Shown piece by piece: positions 16,899-25,209 of a DNA stretch of 64,000 nt. Location of the stretch: the NCBI GenBank assembly GCA_964592235.1, contig CAZQCF010000010.1, positions 1-64,000 of the forward strand, read 5' to 3'. The translations under genes were made by a program, and so were the position numbers. Source of the DNA: PLA3 sp964592235 (GTDB taxonomy: Bacteria; Planctomycetota; Phycisphaerae; UBA1845; UTPLA1). The notes below the pieces were generated by a model. It was not told the DNA's origin, did not search any database, and worked only from the letters and a program-made list of their open reading frames with translations. Position 1 is the first letter of the stretch. Each line of letters begins with the position of its first letter.

Positions 16899-19436
16899 TC
16901 AGATGAACAGGTTCACATTCGCGGAGGCGGCCGCATCGAGGTACGCTCCGACGCCGCCGACCTCCACACCGTCGATCAGTTCCTCGCGGCGGATACCCAT
17001 CACGTCCATCGACATGCTGCACGCAACGAAGCGCACCCCCTGTCGCTGGGCCGTTCTCATTAACTCGTGAAGCGGCGCGACGTGCTTGCGCTGCATGGTG
17101 TGGCGCATCATCGCCGTGCCAAGACCGCCCATGTGCATTTTCGACAGGGCCAGTTTCTCCGGTCCGCGCGGCATCATCCAGCCGAACATTCGATCCATCA
17201 GCGTCTTGGCCGTGAAGGGCGCATCGCTTCGCCGCAGCACATTCAGCCCCCAGAAGGTGAAAAAGAGCGTCACCGATTGGCCCATCGACGCCGCGCCGTT
17301 GGCGATGATGAACGCCGCCATCACGCGATCCAGGTCACCCGAGAATACAACAATCGACTTATCCCGGGGAACGGATGATGGGCGAACGGCTTGCTGCGGC
17401 GAATCAACCGCCGCCGGCGCCGGTCCCGAAGCGTGCTTGCGAATCAATGCGACGTAGTGGCCGTTCTCCCGGTGTACGTCGATCAACTCGTGTCCGGACT
17501 GGCGGCACCACGCCGGTACATCGGAAGCAAAGCCCGGATCGCTGGCTCGCACCTTGATCACGGCCCCCTCATCAAGCGATGCGAGTTGATCGCAGATCGC
17601 CACGATCGGCCCGGGGCATTGCTGGCCGCGCACATCCAGTTCCACCGCGGCGGCGGTCGGGCCGTCACCCTTCGAAGCAGAGGCAGCCAAGCCCACGCCG
17701 CCACCGCGCTCGGAATTAAGCGCGCCCGCGCCACACGGCGACGCATCCCCACACGAACCCGGTGACGTCGTTCCACGCGGTGCAACATTCCCTTCAACCG
17801 GCTGGAACATGGACCAGGTTCGATACCCGCCGGAGAGATTGCGAACGTCGAGGCCGTTTTGCTTCAGGATTCGCGCGGCGGTGTAACCGCGCTGCCCCAC
17901 GGCGCAGTACGTGATGATCGGACGATCGTTGGGCAACTCGCCCAATCGCCCGCGCAGCTCATCAATGGGCACGAGGATCGAGCCGGGGATGGCACCCGCG
18001 GCGTGCTCGGCGGCCGTGCGTACGTCAAGCCAGATCGCTCCATCTTGCGGTGCATCGTCGACATGGCACGTCGCCACGTCCCCGCGCAACCCATTCGCCG
18101 CGACAAACCCGGCCATGTTGATCGGGTCTTTCGCAGCCCCGAACTGCGGCGCGTAGGCCAATTCCATTTCCTCCAGATCATACACGGTCATCCGCGCCTG
18201 CAACGCGGCAGCCAGAACGTCAATCCGCTTGTCCACGCCCTCACCGCCGACGATCTGCGCCCCCAGAACGCGGCCGTCGTCCGGCGCGAACAGGAGCTTG
18301 ATTGCCATCTGCTGCGCGCCGGGGAAATACCCGACGTGATGCGCCGGGTGCAAATATACTTTCTGATAATTCCGTCCCGCCCGCTTCAGCACCTTCTCGC
18401 TCGCGCCGGTCATCGCCGCGACGCGATCGAACACCCGCACGATGCTTGTTCCCTGTGAGCCTCGATACCTGCTCCCGCGACCGAAGATGTGATCCGCCGC
18501 GATGCGCCCCTGACGATTCGCGGGACCGGCCAGCGGAATGAGTGTGTCGGCGCCCGTGACCCAGTCCTTCACAACGGCGGAATCGCCGACGGCGTAGATG
18601 TCCGGGTCGCTAGTCTGCATGTGTTCATTGACCGCGACGCCGCCTCGCTCGCCGATGGCAAGTCCGGCGTCTTTCGCCAGGGCTGATTCCGGTCGCACGC
18701 CAATCGCCAGCACGACGAAGTCGGCCGTGAGCGACTGCCCGCTCTTCAGGGATGCCACGACGCGACCCTGGGCATCGGCAAACGATTCCACCGCATCCGA
18801 GAGATGCAGGCGGACGCCGTTCTGCACGAGGGCCTGGGCGATGGAGTGCGTCATCTCGCGATCGAGCGGAGGCATGACCTGATCGAGCATCTCGACGAGA
18901 TCAACCTGGAGGCCGCGACGGCGCAGGTTTTCTGCCATCTCGAGTCCGATGAAGCCGCCACCGATGACGAGGGCGGCCGCGGCGCCTTGTGCGACGGCGA
19001 CGATGCGGTCCATATCGGGAATGTTTCGCAAAGTGAGAATGCGCGGATGATCGACCCCGGGCAACGGCGGGCGCAGCGGTGCGGCCCCGGTGGAGAGAAT
19101 AAGTTTGTCGTACGGCTCGTCGTATGTGCGGTTTTCATCCAGCGCGCGGACGGTTACCGACTTCGCCGCCCGGTTGATCGCGACCACCTCCGACTGGACG
19201 CGCACATCAAGCTTGTGACGAGCGCGGAGGGATTCGGGCGTCTGGAGAACGAGCTTGCCACGCTCGGTGATTTCTCCACCGACGTGATAAGGCAGACCGC
19301 AATTCGCAAATGATACAAAGGGACCTCGCTCGAAGACGACAATCTCCGCAGATTCGCTCAAGCGCCGCGCCCGCGCCACGGCTGTGGCGCCGCCGGCCAC
19401 GCCTCCGACGATGACGATTTTCATGGGTGCAATCAT
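16899..19436 (-). CDS. Four-domain CoA-disulfide reductase/rhodanese/TusA/DsrE fusion
   Basis: This 845-residue protein joins four sulfur-handling domains. Residues 1-450 are an FAD/NAD(P)H disulfide reductase of the CoA-disulfide reductase/NADH oxidase group, with the FAD motif IVGGVAGGATAVARARRL and the redox Cys in SFANCGLPYH. A rhodanese domain follows, with its catalytic Cys near residue 511 (YCAVGQRGYTAARIL). A TusA/SirA domain has its CPGPI Cys near residue 607 (LDVRGQQCPGPIVAICDQL). A DsrE-like domain occupies about residues 690-845 (KSIVVFSGDLDRVMAAFIIANG, VRFVACSMSMDVMGI). The set suggests CoA-persulfide or polysulfide reduction with sulfur relay. The ATG at 19436 is chosen because GGGAGG lies seven bases upstream. 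An ArsR-type gene upstream on the same strand probably controls it. Confidence 0.92.
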   Translation of the reverse strand: MIAPMKIVIVGGVAGGATAVARARRLSESAEIVVFERGPFVSFANCGLPYHVGGEITERGKLVLQTPESLRARHKLDVRVQSEVVAINRAAKSVTVRALDENRTYDEPYDKLILSTGAAPLRPPLPGVDHPRILTLRNIPDMDRIVAVAQGAAAALVIGGGFIGLEMAENLRRRGLQVDLVEMLDQVMPPLDREMTHSIAQALVQNGVRLHLSDAVESFADAQGRVVASLKSGQSLTADFVVLAIGVRPESALAKDAGLAIGERGGVAVNEHMQTSDPDIYAVGDSAVVKDWVTGADTLIPLAGPANRQGRIAADHIFGRGSRYRGSQGTSIVRVFDRVAAMTGASEKVLKRAGRNYQKVYLHPAHHVGYFPGAQQMAIKLLFAPDDGRVLGAQIVGGEGVDKRIDVLAAALQARMTVYDLEEMELAYAPQFGAAKDPINMAGFVAANGLRGDVATCHVDDAPQDGAIWLDVRTAAEHAAGAIPGSILVPIDELRGRLGELPNDRPIITYCAVGQRGYTAARILKQNGLDVRNLSGGYRTWSMFQPVEGNVAPRGTTSPGSCGDASPCGAGALNSERGGGVGLAASASKGDGPTAAAVELDVRGQQCPGPIVAICDQLASLDEGAVIKVRASDPGFASDVPAWCRQSGHELIDVHRENGHYVALIRKHASGPAPAAVDSPQQAVRPSSVPRDKSIVVFSGDLDRVMAAFIIANGAASMGQSVTLFFTFWGLNVLRRSDAPFTAKTLMDRMFGWMMPRGPEKLALSKMHMGGLGTAMMRHTMQRKHVAPLHELMRTAQRQGVRFVACSMSMDVMGIRREELIDGVEVGGVGAYLDAAASANVNLFI

Positions 19437-19493
19437 GGCTCGACCTCCCAGATCGAAACGTTCAACTGGCGATGCGACGTCGCGGCGAGCTAA

Positions 19494-19596
19494 GTGGAAC
19501 CGAACAAACCTCCATTTGTGTGGCACAGGCTAATAGCGTGTTTCGGACCGGCTATTAGCCGGTCCCACACTTGTTGATTCTTGTGCATCCTACGAA
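19494..19596 (+). repeat. Dispersed palindromic repeat, copy A
   Basis: About 100 bases here match the reverse complement of 34462-34566. Shared blocks are GAACCGAACAAACCT at the left end, a core with the palindromes GGCTAATAGC and GGCTATTAGCC, and TTGATTCTTGTGCATC at the right end. In this copy the arms pair strongly (GTGTGG with CCACAC, GGCTAATAGC with GCTATTAGCC), so RNA or DNA could form a long hairpin. It lies between the ArsR gene and the persulfide enzyme gene. Confidence 0.75.
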
Positions 19597-19673
19597 ACGA
19601 TCTGCCGTTCTACTTAGCTCGCCGACTAAATGGTGCCTCTCGACATTCGTTCATTCCAGCGACTTGGCGTTTC

Positions 19674-19949
19674 TCATCCCATTTCGTGTTCGCGGATGCA
19701 CTGGATGACGTTCCGCGCACTGGGGTTGGCAATCTCGTAGAACACCTCGCGCCCCGTCCGCCTTGCTCGCAGCAATCCGTGGACCCGCATCAAATTCAGG
19801 TGTTGACTGCACGCAGCCTGCGGAATCTTCAGCCGATCGGCCAGTTCCCCAACCGCCAGCTCGTGTCCGTCGAGCAATTCGACGATCTTGAGGCGATGGG
19901 GATGCGCCAGAACCCGCAAGGCCGCGGCGACCCGCTCCAGCGTCTCCAT
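19674..19949 (-). CDS. ArsR/SmtB-family transcriptional regulator
   Basis: The 91-residue product is a winged-helix repressor of the ArsR type (METLERVAAALRVLAHPHRLKIVELL, then the recognition region IPQAACSQHLNLMRVHGLL and the wing RRTGREVFYEI). The metal motif ELCVCDL of arsenic sensors reads ELAVGEL here, without cysteines, so an arsenic sensor is unlikely. Two cysteines remain, Cys47 in the recognition helix and Cys84 near the C-terminus, so thiol or persulfide sensing is conceivable. Their placement does not match what I recall of SqrR/BigR. The ATG at 19949 has AAGGGA six to seven bases upstream; an ATG at 19985 would make the mRNA leaderless. The downstream neighbour on the same strand is the persulfide enzyme. 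Confidence 0.88.
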   Translation of the reverse strand: METLERVAAALRVLAHPHRLKIVELLDGHELAVGELADRLKIPQAACSQHLNLMRVHGLLRARRTGREVFYEIANPSARNVIQCIREHEMG

Positions 19950-19991
19950 CGGAATCCCTTGTCGAAGAGCCGTTTTGGATCTCATAGTATC

Positions 19992-20019
19992 ATTATATCA
20001 CCATTTTATGATATGTCAA
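19992..20019 (-). promoter_or_regulatory. Consensus sigma70 promoter of the ArsR gene
   Basis: Read on the minus strand, TTGACA (20019-20014) and TATAAT (19997-19992) are both perfect and are separated by 16 bases. Transcription would begin near 19985, giving a leader of about 36 bases to the ATG at 19949. Confidence 0.85.
19995..20014. promoter_or_regulatory. Palindromic operator inside the ArsR promoter
   Basis: ATATCA (19995-20000) and TGATAT (20009-20014) form a perfect inverted repeat with an 8-base centre. It fills the space between -35 and -10 and slightly overlaps both, so a bound dimer would block RNA polymerase. This layout fits autoregulation by the ArsR-family protein encoded just downstream. 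Confidence 0.7.
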
Positions 20020-20135
20020 GCGCCGCTCGCCGCCTGCCTCGGCCCCCTTGCCAAAAATTCCCCCGCCCTGCCATCCCGCGTATCATCCTGGTGGGTAGTG
20101 GGGTGCGTAAAACTCCGCGAACGTGCGGTAGTGGC

Positions 20136-20155
20136 TTTGACGCTTACATGTCAAA
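20136..20155. promoter_or_regulatory. Inverted repeat upstream of the PfkB-family kinase
   Basis: TTTGAC (20136-20141) and GTCAAA (20150-20155) form a perfect inverted repeat with an 8-base centre, the same geometry as the ArsR operator but a different sequence. It lies about 60 bases before the kinase start and could be an operator. The -10 region downstream is not clear. Confidence 0.4.
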
Positions 20156-20215
20156 CTCGCACCGATTGAAACGGACGGACCTTGCGAATTGAGCATTCAG
20201 GAGTCCTGCTGCAAC

Positions 20216-21121
20216 ATGTCCCTTCTCGTCACCGGTACCATCGGCATCGACACCGTTGAAACCCCGCACGGCAAAGCCGCGGACGTGCTCGGCGGATCAG
20301 CCGTTTACTTCTCCTTCGCGGCGAGCCTGCTTTCGCCTGTTCGGCTGGTTGGCGCGGTCGGCGATGACTTTCCCGAATCTTTTCGGGCGATGTTCGCGGG
20401 CAAGCCGATCGACACATCGGGCCTCGAGATGCGGGCCGGGTCGAAGACCTTTCGCTGGGCCGGGAAATACGTCGGCGACATGAACAGCGCCCAGACGCTG
20501 CGCACCGACCTGAACATCGTCGCCGAGGCGCCGCCGAAGATCCCCGAGGCCTTTCGCGACTCAAAGTTCGTCTTTCTCGCCAACACGCACCCGGCCGTCC
20601 AGCGCGAGTTCGTCTCGCAGCTTCGCAAGCCGGAGCTGATCGTCTGCGACACGATGAACCTGTGGATTGACACGGCGCGCGATGATCTTCTCAAGACGTT
20701 TCAGTGCGTGCACGGCGTGATCTTCAACGACGGCGAGGCGCGGCTGCTGACCGGCAAGACCAGCCTGCTCGACGCCGGGCGCGAAGTTCTCGCCATGGGG
20801 CCGAAGCTCGTGGTGATTAAGAAGGGCGAGCACGGCGCCGTCGCCATGACGCGCGACGATCTCATCGTGCTGCCGGCCTATCCGACCGACCGCGTGAAGG
20901 ACCCGACCGGCGCGGGCGACAGTTTCGCCGGCGGACTCATGGGCTACCTCGCCTCCACTGGTCGCACCGATCACGCAGCGCTGAAGGCCGCCATGGCGCA
21001 CGGCGCCTGTGCCGCATCAATCACCATCGAGGCGTTTTCGCTTGACGCGATTCGCGCCGCCACGCCGGCCGAGCTGAAGCAGCGGCTGGAGCGCCTGCGG
21101 AGGATGCTCACGATCGAGTAG
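20216..21121 (+). CDS. PfkB/ribokinase-family sugar or nucleoside kinase
   Basis: The 301-residue product has the ribokinase-family fold. GGSAVYFSFAASLLSPVRLVGAVGDDF lies near the N-terminus, and the anion-hole and catalytic motif DPTGAGDSFAGG near residue 240 contains the base Asp. PfkB enzymes phosphorylate a hydroxymethyl group of sugars or nucleosides with ATP; the substrate cannot be named from sequence. The ATG at 20216 is used, with AGGAG about 12 bases upstream; an in-frame TTG at 20189 is the alternative. It is divergent from the ArsR gene and 63 bases ahead of thpR on the same strand. Confidence 0.88.
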   Translation: MSLLVTGTIGIDTVETPHGKAADVLGGSAVYFSFAASLLSPVRLVGAVGDDFPESFRAMFAGKPIDTSGLEMRAGSKTFRWAGKYVGDMNSAQTLRTDLNIVAEAPPKIPEAFRDSKFVFLANTHPAVQREFVSQLRKPELIVCDTMNLWIDTARDDLLKTFQCVHGVIFNDGEARLLTGKTSLLDAGREVLAMGPKLVVIKKGEHGAVAMTRDDLIVLPAYPTDRVKDPTGAGDSFAGGLMGYLASTGRTDHAALKAAMAHGACAASITIEAFSLDAIRAATPAELKQRLERLRRMLTIE

Positions 21122-21184
21122 CTCGACCCGTCCACGCGCTGCACGGTCGCGTTGCGCGGCGAGCTTTTTGCAAACGGCTCGTCC

Positions 21185-21772
21185 ATGCGCGCCTTCATTG
21201 CCATTGATTTCGACGAACCGATCCGCCGCAAGCTGGCCGCGTTGCAGGATACGCTGCGCCGCCGCGCGGGGAAGCTCTCCTGGGTCGCACCGGGCAATCT
21301 GCACCTGACGATCAAGTTCCTCGGTGAGATTGAGGCAGACCGCGTAGCGACGATTTCCACTGCGCTGGATCACATCGCGGCGCGGGTCGAGCCGTTTGAG
21401 ATCATGCTGCGCGGGGTCGGGATATTTCCGCCGCGCGGGCTGGCGCGGGTCCTCTGGGTAGGAGTCGAGCCGATCGTTCTCCGCAGTCACGATCCGCTGC
21501 AGGCGCTTCATCATGTGTGCGAGGATGAACTCGCAGACTTGGGCTTCGCACGGGAGGATCGGCCTTTCAGCCCGCACCTGACGCTTGCCCGGAACAAGTC
21601 ATCGATGGATCGAGACCTGCGTCGCAGCCTCGAACACGGCGCGGAATTTGCCGCCGGGCCACAGCGTGTCCACGCGATCGCCTTCTACGAATCACAGCTG
21701 GGGGCGAATGGGCCGACTTATCGCGTGATTTCGACGCATCGACTGGCGACGGCCGAAGACAATCTGCACTGA
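21185..21772 (+). CDS. thpR: RNA 2',3'-cyclic phosphodiesterase
   Basis: This 195-residue protein belongs to the 2H phosphoesterase superfamily, which hydrolyses 2',3'-cyclic phosphates at RNA ends. The two catalytic HxTx motifs are present, HLTIKF near residue 43 and HLTLAR near residue 130. The opening MRAFIAIDFDEPIRRKL is typical of ThpR/LigT. The ATG at 21185 is chosen because it starts this conserved beta strand; the frame extends 11 codons further upstream. The gene follows the PfkB-family kinase closely, so the two may be co-transcribed. Confidence 0.9.
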   Translation: MRAFIAIDFDEPIRRKLAALQDTLRRRAGKLSWVAPGNLHLTIKFLGEIEADRVATISTALDHIAARVEPFEIMLRGVGIFPPRGLARVLWVGVEPIVLRSHDPLQALHHVCEDELADLGFAREDRPFSPHLTLARNKSSMDRDLRRSLEHGAEFAAGPQRVHAIAFYESQLGANGPTYRVISTHRLATAEDNLH

Positions 21773-21916
21773 TCCGCTCCCCGAATTCAGGAGCAACCCG
21801 GCGCTGCCTGACGGTCGCCCTTGACATCGAAAAGCGAAGTCAAGGGTCGCGGCGCGGGCTCCTGCGTGCCCAGCGCGCCGGTTCATTGGCGGCGAACACG
21901 TGTCTAACTCCGAATG

Positions 21917-23641
21917 CTACTCCTGATCCGGCTCATCGGGCGGCGGGGTCTCGACCGCGGGCGGCGCCGGCTCGATCACGACGGTTCGCGCGAGCAAGTC
22001 CCCGACGCGCTGCCGATTGCGCGAGACGATAACGATCGTCATCAGCGTGATCATCAATCCCGGCACGCCCATGGCCACCATCAGCGATCGCACCGCATTG
22101 CGCACGACGCATGCCCCGAGGCTCGGCCGGCCGCCGTCCGACGCGGCGACGCGACAGCCGAAGATCGCCTTGCCCGGCGTCGTCGCGATCGTGGCTTCGA
22201 AGATCAGGCACCACAGGCCATACAGTCCGATCGCGACATATTGCTCGATTCGAATGGCCGCCCACATTTCCGCCAGTTGCTCGTTCGTCACCTGCGGGTA
22301 CATTTGCAGAAACTGCGGGTCCAGCTTCGAGTACCACCACGGCAGCGTAATCAAATAGGCCGGAAGCAGATCAAACACCGTCGCAAACACCCGCCGCCAA
22401 ACCGCCGCCAGCACGAAGCCCGGCGGCAGAATCACCGGCAGCGCCACCTCGGCCCGGCGCCACCACATCACGATCGTCAGAAACGCCAGCAGGCCGGCCA
22501 TCACCAGCGAATCGCGCCATTGCTGCTCCAGCGCGGGGCTCCCGCTGACCAGCGTCAGCGGCGCAAATCGCACCAGCGGCGTCTGGCCCAGCTCGCCGAG
22601 TCCGAACTCCACGACTCCATCCGGCCGAACGCGCGCGACGCCGATCTGCTTTCTCACGATCGCCGCGCTGCAGCGCTCGACGTCAACGCGCAGCACGTCG
22701 TCTCCGGCTCGCAACGGACCGGCATCCACCCAATCCGAACCCCGCCGCATGAACAGATTCAGGCTCGCGCGCTCCCCTGAATCTCCTCGGGCGACGATCA
22801 CCACGGGCCCTTCGGCCGTCGCACCGCCCCACGCCTGAAGAAAATCAGCCGCTTCCACGACAACGACCGGCTTGCTCCACTGGTTTCGAACCCGCTCGGA
22901 ATGCAGCAGCTGCGTCCCGTCACGCCAATACAGATGGATTCGACCGCCGTTGCCCGCGATCCAGACCCGTCGCGCGACGGCCGCTCCGTCAGGGCCTTGC
23001 ATCCGACGCCATCGACCGCGCCGTAACTCCAACACGGCCAATCCATCCACGGCCACCTGCTCCGCCGCGGACAACTCCGGTGTTCGATGGGCTTCATCGT
23101 CGTCGTCTTCGGCTTCGCCGGCCGGCGCCGTGGTCGGTGTCAGCAGGTCTTCACCGCGAATCGCGGCATAGACGGCCGGTTCCGTCGCGTCGGCGCCCCA
23201 GGCCGATGGGCTGATCATCGATTGCTCTTTCCAGCTTGCTCCGGGAGACCAGGCGCGGTTGACGTAGTAATCGCCCGTGGTCAAGTCGGAGAACATGACG
23301 CGAAGCGCCCGCGCGTCGGCCGACGCATGAAGCACGCTTCCAACCACCGGCTGGAGATATGAGTTCTGCGCCGGCCGTGCGTCCGCCGACGCTGTGCCGC
23401 CAACGTGCCACATCTGAACCGTCGGGAGTTTCTCCCCTTGCACGCGGCCTTCGCCGACGACCCACGTCGAGTCGTCTCCGCCCGCGACCCAGACGCGCGT
23501 GCCTTTCCACGGCTCCTGGGCGACCGCCGTGCCGACGCCGCACAACGCCCCGCCGCAAGCCAACGCGAGGGCCACCGCACAAAGCCGGCGAATCTCTCCG
23601 GAAGGTCGATTCATAGCAGGATTCTTGGGGGGATTGGCCAT
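21917..23641 (-). CDS. RDD-family membrane protein with large exported N-terminal domain
   Basis: The 574-residue protein has a signal-like N-terminus (VALALACGGALCGVGTAVAQ), then about 340 residues rich in Trp, Gly and beta patterns (WVAGGDDSTWVVGEG, IHLYWRDGTQLLHSERVRNQW) that could form a beta-propeller-like domain. One membrane segment follows (VMAGLLAFLTIVMWW), then an RDD domain of about three segments with WRRVFATVFDLLPAYLI, TPGKAIFGCRVA and QRVGDLLARTVVI. RDD proteins are integral membrane proteins, some linked to ion exchange. The fusion to an extracytoplasmic domain is unusual. Its ATG lies three bases after the stop of the upstream lipoprotein gene, which suggests translational coupling. 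Confidence 0.82.
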   Translation of the reverse strand: MANPPKNPAMNRPSGEIRRLCAVALALACGGALCGVGTAVAQEPWKGTRVWVAGGDDSTWVVGEGRVQGEKLPTVQMWHVGGTASADARPAQNSYLQPVVGSVLHASADARALRVMFSDLTTGDYYVNRAWSPGASWKEQSMISPSAWGADATEPAVYAAIRGEDLLTPTTAPAGEAEDDDDEAHRTPELSAAEQVAVDGLAVLELRRGRWRRMQGPDGAAVARRVWIAGNGGRIHLYWRDGTQLLHSERVRNQWSKPVVVVEAADFLQAWGGATAEGPVVIVARGDSGERASLNLFMRRGSDWVDAGPLRAGDDVLRVDVERCSAAIVRKQIGVARVRPDGVVEFGLGELGQTPLVRFAPLTLVSGSPALEQQWRDSLVMAGLLAFLTIVMWWRRAEVALPVILPPGFVLAAVWRRVFATVFDLLPAYLITLPWWYSKLDPQFLQMYPQVTNEQLAEMWAAIRIEQYVAIGLYGLWCLIFEATIATTPGKAIFGCRVAASDGGRPSLGACVVRNAVRSLMVAMGVPGLMITLMTIVIVSRNRQRVGDLLARTVVIEPAPPAVETPPPDEPDQE

Positions 23642-23644
23642 GGG

Positions 23645-24613
23645 TCAATCCGCCGGACCGGAAGTTGGCGAGCTGGACATGGGCTCACACGACGAATCGA
23701 TCTGCTCGACGGCTGTCACGCCGGCCGGAAGCGTTTCGCTCGTGGGGCGCTCAAACGCGCGCGCGTGGACTTTCTCGCCCGCCATCGGCCGCCACCCGTC
23801 CACGCGCAACGTGAAGTGCGCATTCTCCCGCGGCCAAAGGACGTTCACCTGATGCGGAAGCAGCGGCCCGCTCTCCCACGCGGCGCGGTAATCGTCCAGC
23901 CGCGCGCTGACGGCAATACGCCCCATCGCATCGCGAAAGACCACTTGCCGAACCATGAACGGCTCGACGCGCTCGACCCAGTATTCACGATCCACCAGCC
24001 ACGGCTCGCCAACCGGGCCGTCACCCATGCCACGCCGAATATATTGCAATTTGTCGTAGTTCGGGCCCCACGTCCGGATCGGGCCGAGCAGCTTCTTGTC
24101 ATCCGGCAGCCCCGGCCGCAGCACCGCCGCCAGCTGGTCGGGCCGCACGGGCAGCTCGCCCGCGCAGGGCATCCCCGCATACACATGCCGCCCCCAGCGC
24201 ATCCGATGCAGCTCGGGTTCGATCCAAAGCCAGTAGTCCTCGGTGTTTGATCCGATGCCCATCACGGGATCGCCCAGCGTCGGACGCAGGTCAATGCGCA
24301 AATCGCGCTGCGGACGGAACAGCAGCGTCCCTTCAAGGTTGTAACTTCGGCGCACCGCGCGTTCATCCGGGAACTCCGCGTACACACTGATCGAAGGCGA
24401 CCACAGCGCCCCGTCCAGCTTGGCCCCGTTCGCGCGAATCACTCGCTCGATCTCACCCGTCTCGCGCGCGATCGGCTCGGCGGCCGTCCCCGATAGCCCC
24501 GGCCCGGCCCGCGGCGGACAGCCTGCCGCGACCAGCGCAGCCAAGGTCAGCGTGGCAGCGCAAAGGCCGCGTCTACCTGTTCGCAGGATTCGATGTCGGG
24601 CGAGTCTGTTCAA
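23645..24613 (-). CDS. Outer-envelope lipoprotein, LolA/LolB-like size
   Basis: This 322-residue protein has a lipoprotein signal (LCAATLTLAALVAAGC, Cys near residue 32). The mature domain reads as a half-barrel of beta strands (NLEGTLLFRPQRDLRIDLRP, DYWLWIEPELHRMRWGRHVY, RIAVSARLDDYRAAW), the pattern of DUF4292/LolA-like lipid-binding lipoproteins. That assignment is by pattern only. The start is a TTG at 24613 because no ATG or GTG precedes the signal peptide. It lies 14 bases after the preceding gene and abuts the RDD gene, so coaD, the hypothetical gene, this gene and the RDD gene form one run. Confidence 0.72.
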   Translation of the reverse strand: MNRLARHRILRTGRRGLCAATLTLAALVAAGCPPRAGPGLSGTAAEPIARETGEIERVIRANGAKLDGALWSPSISVYAEFPDERAVRRSYNLEGTLLFRPQRDLRIDLRPTLGDPVMGIGSNTEDYWLWIEPELHRMRWGRHVYAGMPCAGELPVRPDQLAAVLRPGLPDDKKLLGPIRTWGPNYDKLQYIRRGMGDGPVGEPWLVDREYWVERVEPFMVRQVVFRDAMGRIAVSARLDDYRAAWESGPLLPHQVNVLWPRENAHFTLRVDGWRPMAGEKVHARAFERPTSETLPAGVTAVEQIDSSCEPMSSSPTSGPAD

Positions 24614-24627
24614 AGGATCGGCACGGG

Positions 24628-25209
24628 TTAAGGGTTTGCTGCGTCGATCGCATTGAGTTCCGCCGCAGCCGCGCCGTCCGTCGGCGAGCCGTCCGCGGCG
24701 CTGTCTTCACCGGTGAGCGATTCGGCATGGCCCGCAAGGATGACGCTCAACTCGGCCGTCAGTTCGGAGATCTGCGCGTCGTCGAGCGAGGGATTCAGCA
24801 CGCGATGCAGCGAGCGATCGCGCATCAGCCGCATCTCCCAGTACTCGTCGCCGCCCTCGCGGATCGTTCGCTCGTACTTCAGCACGCGCTTGCGAAGCAG
24901 CATCAGCGCCAGAACAAACCGGAACCGTCGGCGCAGGGGATCCTCCGTGCCGGCCAGGCGCTCGAAGAACGTCACAAGCGCTTCAGTATCAACAAACGTC
25001 TTTTTCGGAGTTTCCTTCGACGGCAGCCGCGTCTTGAAATGGCAGAGCGTGCCTTCCGGCGGTCCGCTCCACGCGTCGGCGCTGTAGTCGCGCCGCTCCA
25101 GACCCTGTACACCGTCCAACAGCGCGGAATAGAACACTTCGCCGGGCTGAAGCTCCCGCCCCGTCACGAAACACCGTCCGCCCGCCCTGGCTACTTCAAA
25201 CTCCGTCAT
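24628..25209 (-). CDS. Conserved-looking cytoplasmic protein of unknown function
   Basis: The 193-residue product has no signal or membrane segment. The N-terminal part contains CFVTGRELQPGEVFYSALLDG, with a Cys that pairs by position with a later Cys in GTLCHFKTRLP, so a small metal site is possible. The middle is helical and basic (RRRFRFVLALMLLRKRVLKYERTIREGGDEYWEMRLMRD), and the C-terminal 40 residues are acidic low complexity. Its ATG overlaps the coaD stop by four bases (ATGA), so it is translationally coupled to coaD. I do not recognise the family by name. Confidence 0.75.
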   Translation of the reverse strand: MTEFEVARAGGRCFVTGRELQPGEVFYSALLDGVQGLERRDYSADAWSGPPEGTLCHFKTRLPSKETPKKTFVDTEALVTFFERLAGTEDPLRRRFRFVLALMLLRKRVLKYERTIREGGDEYWEMRLMRDRSLHRVLNPSLDDAQISELTAELSVILAGHAESLTGEDSAADGSPTDGAAAAELNAIDAANP

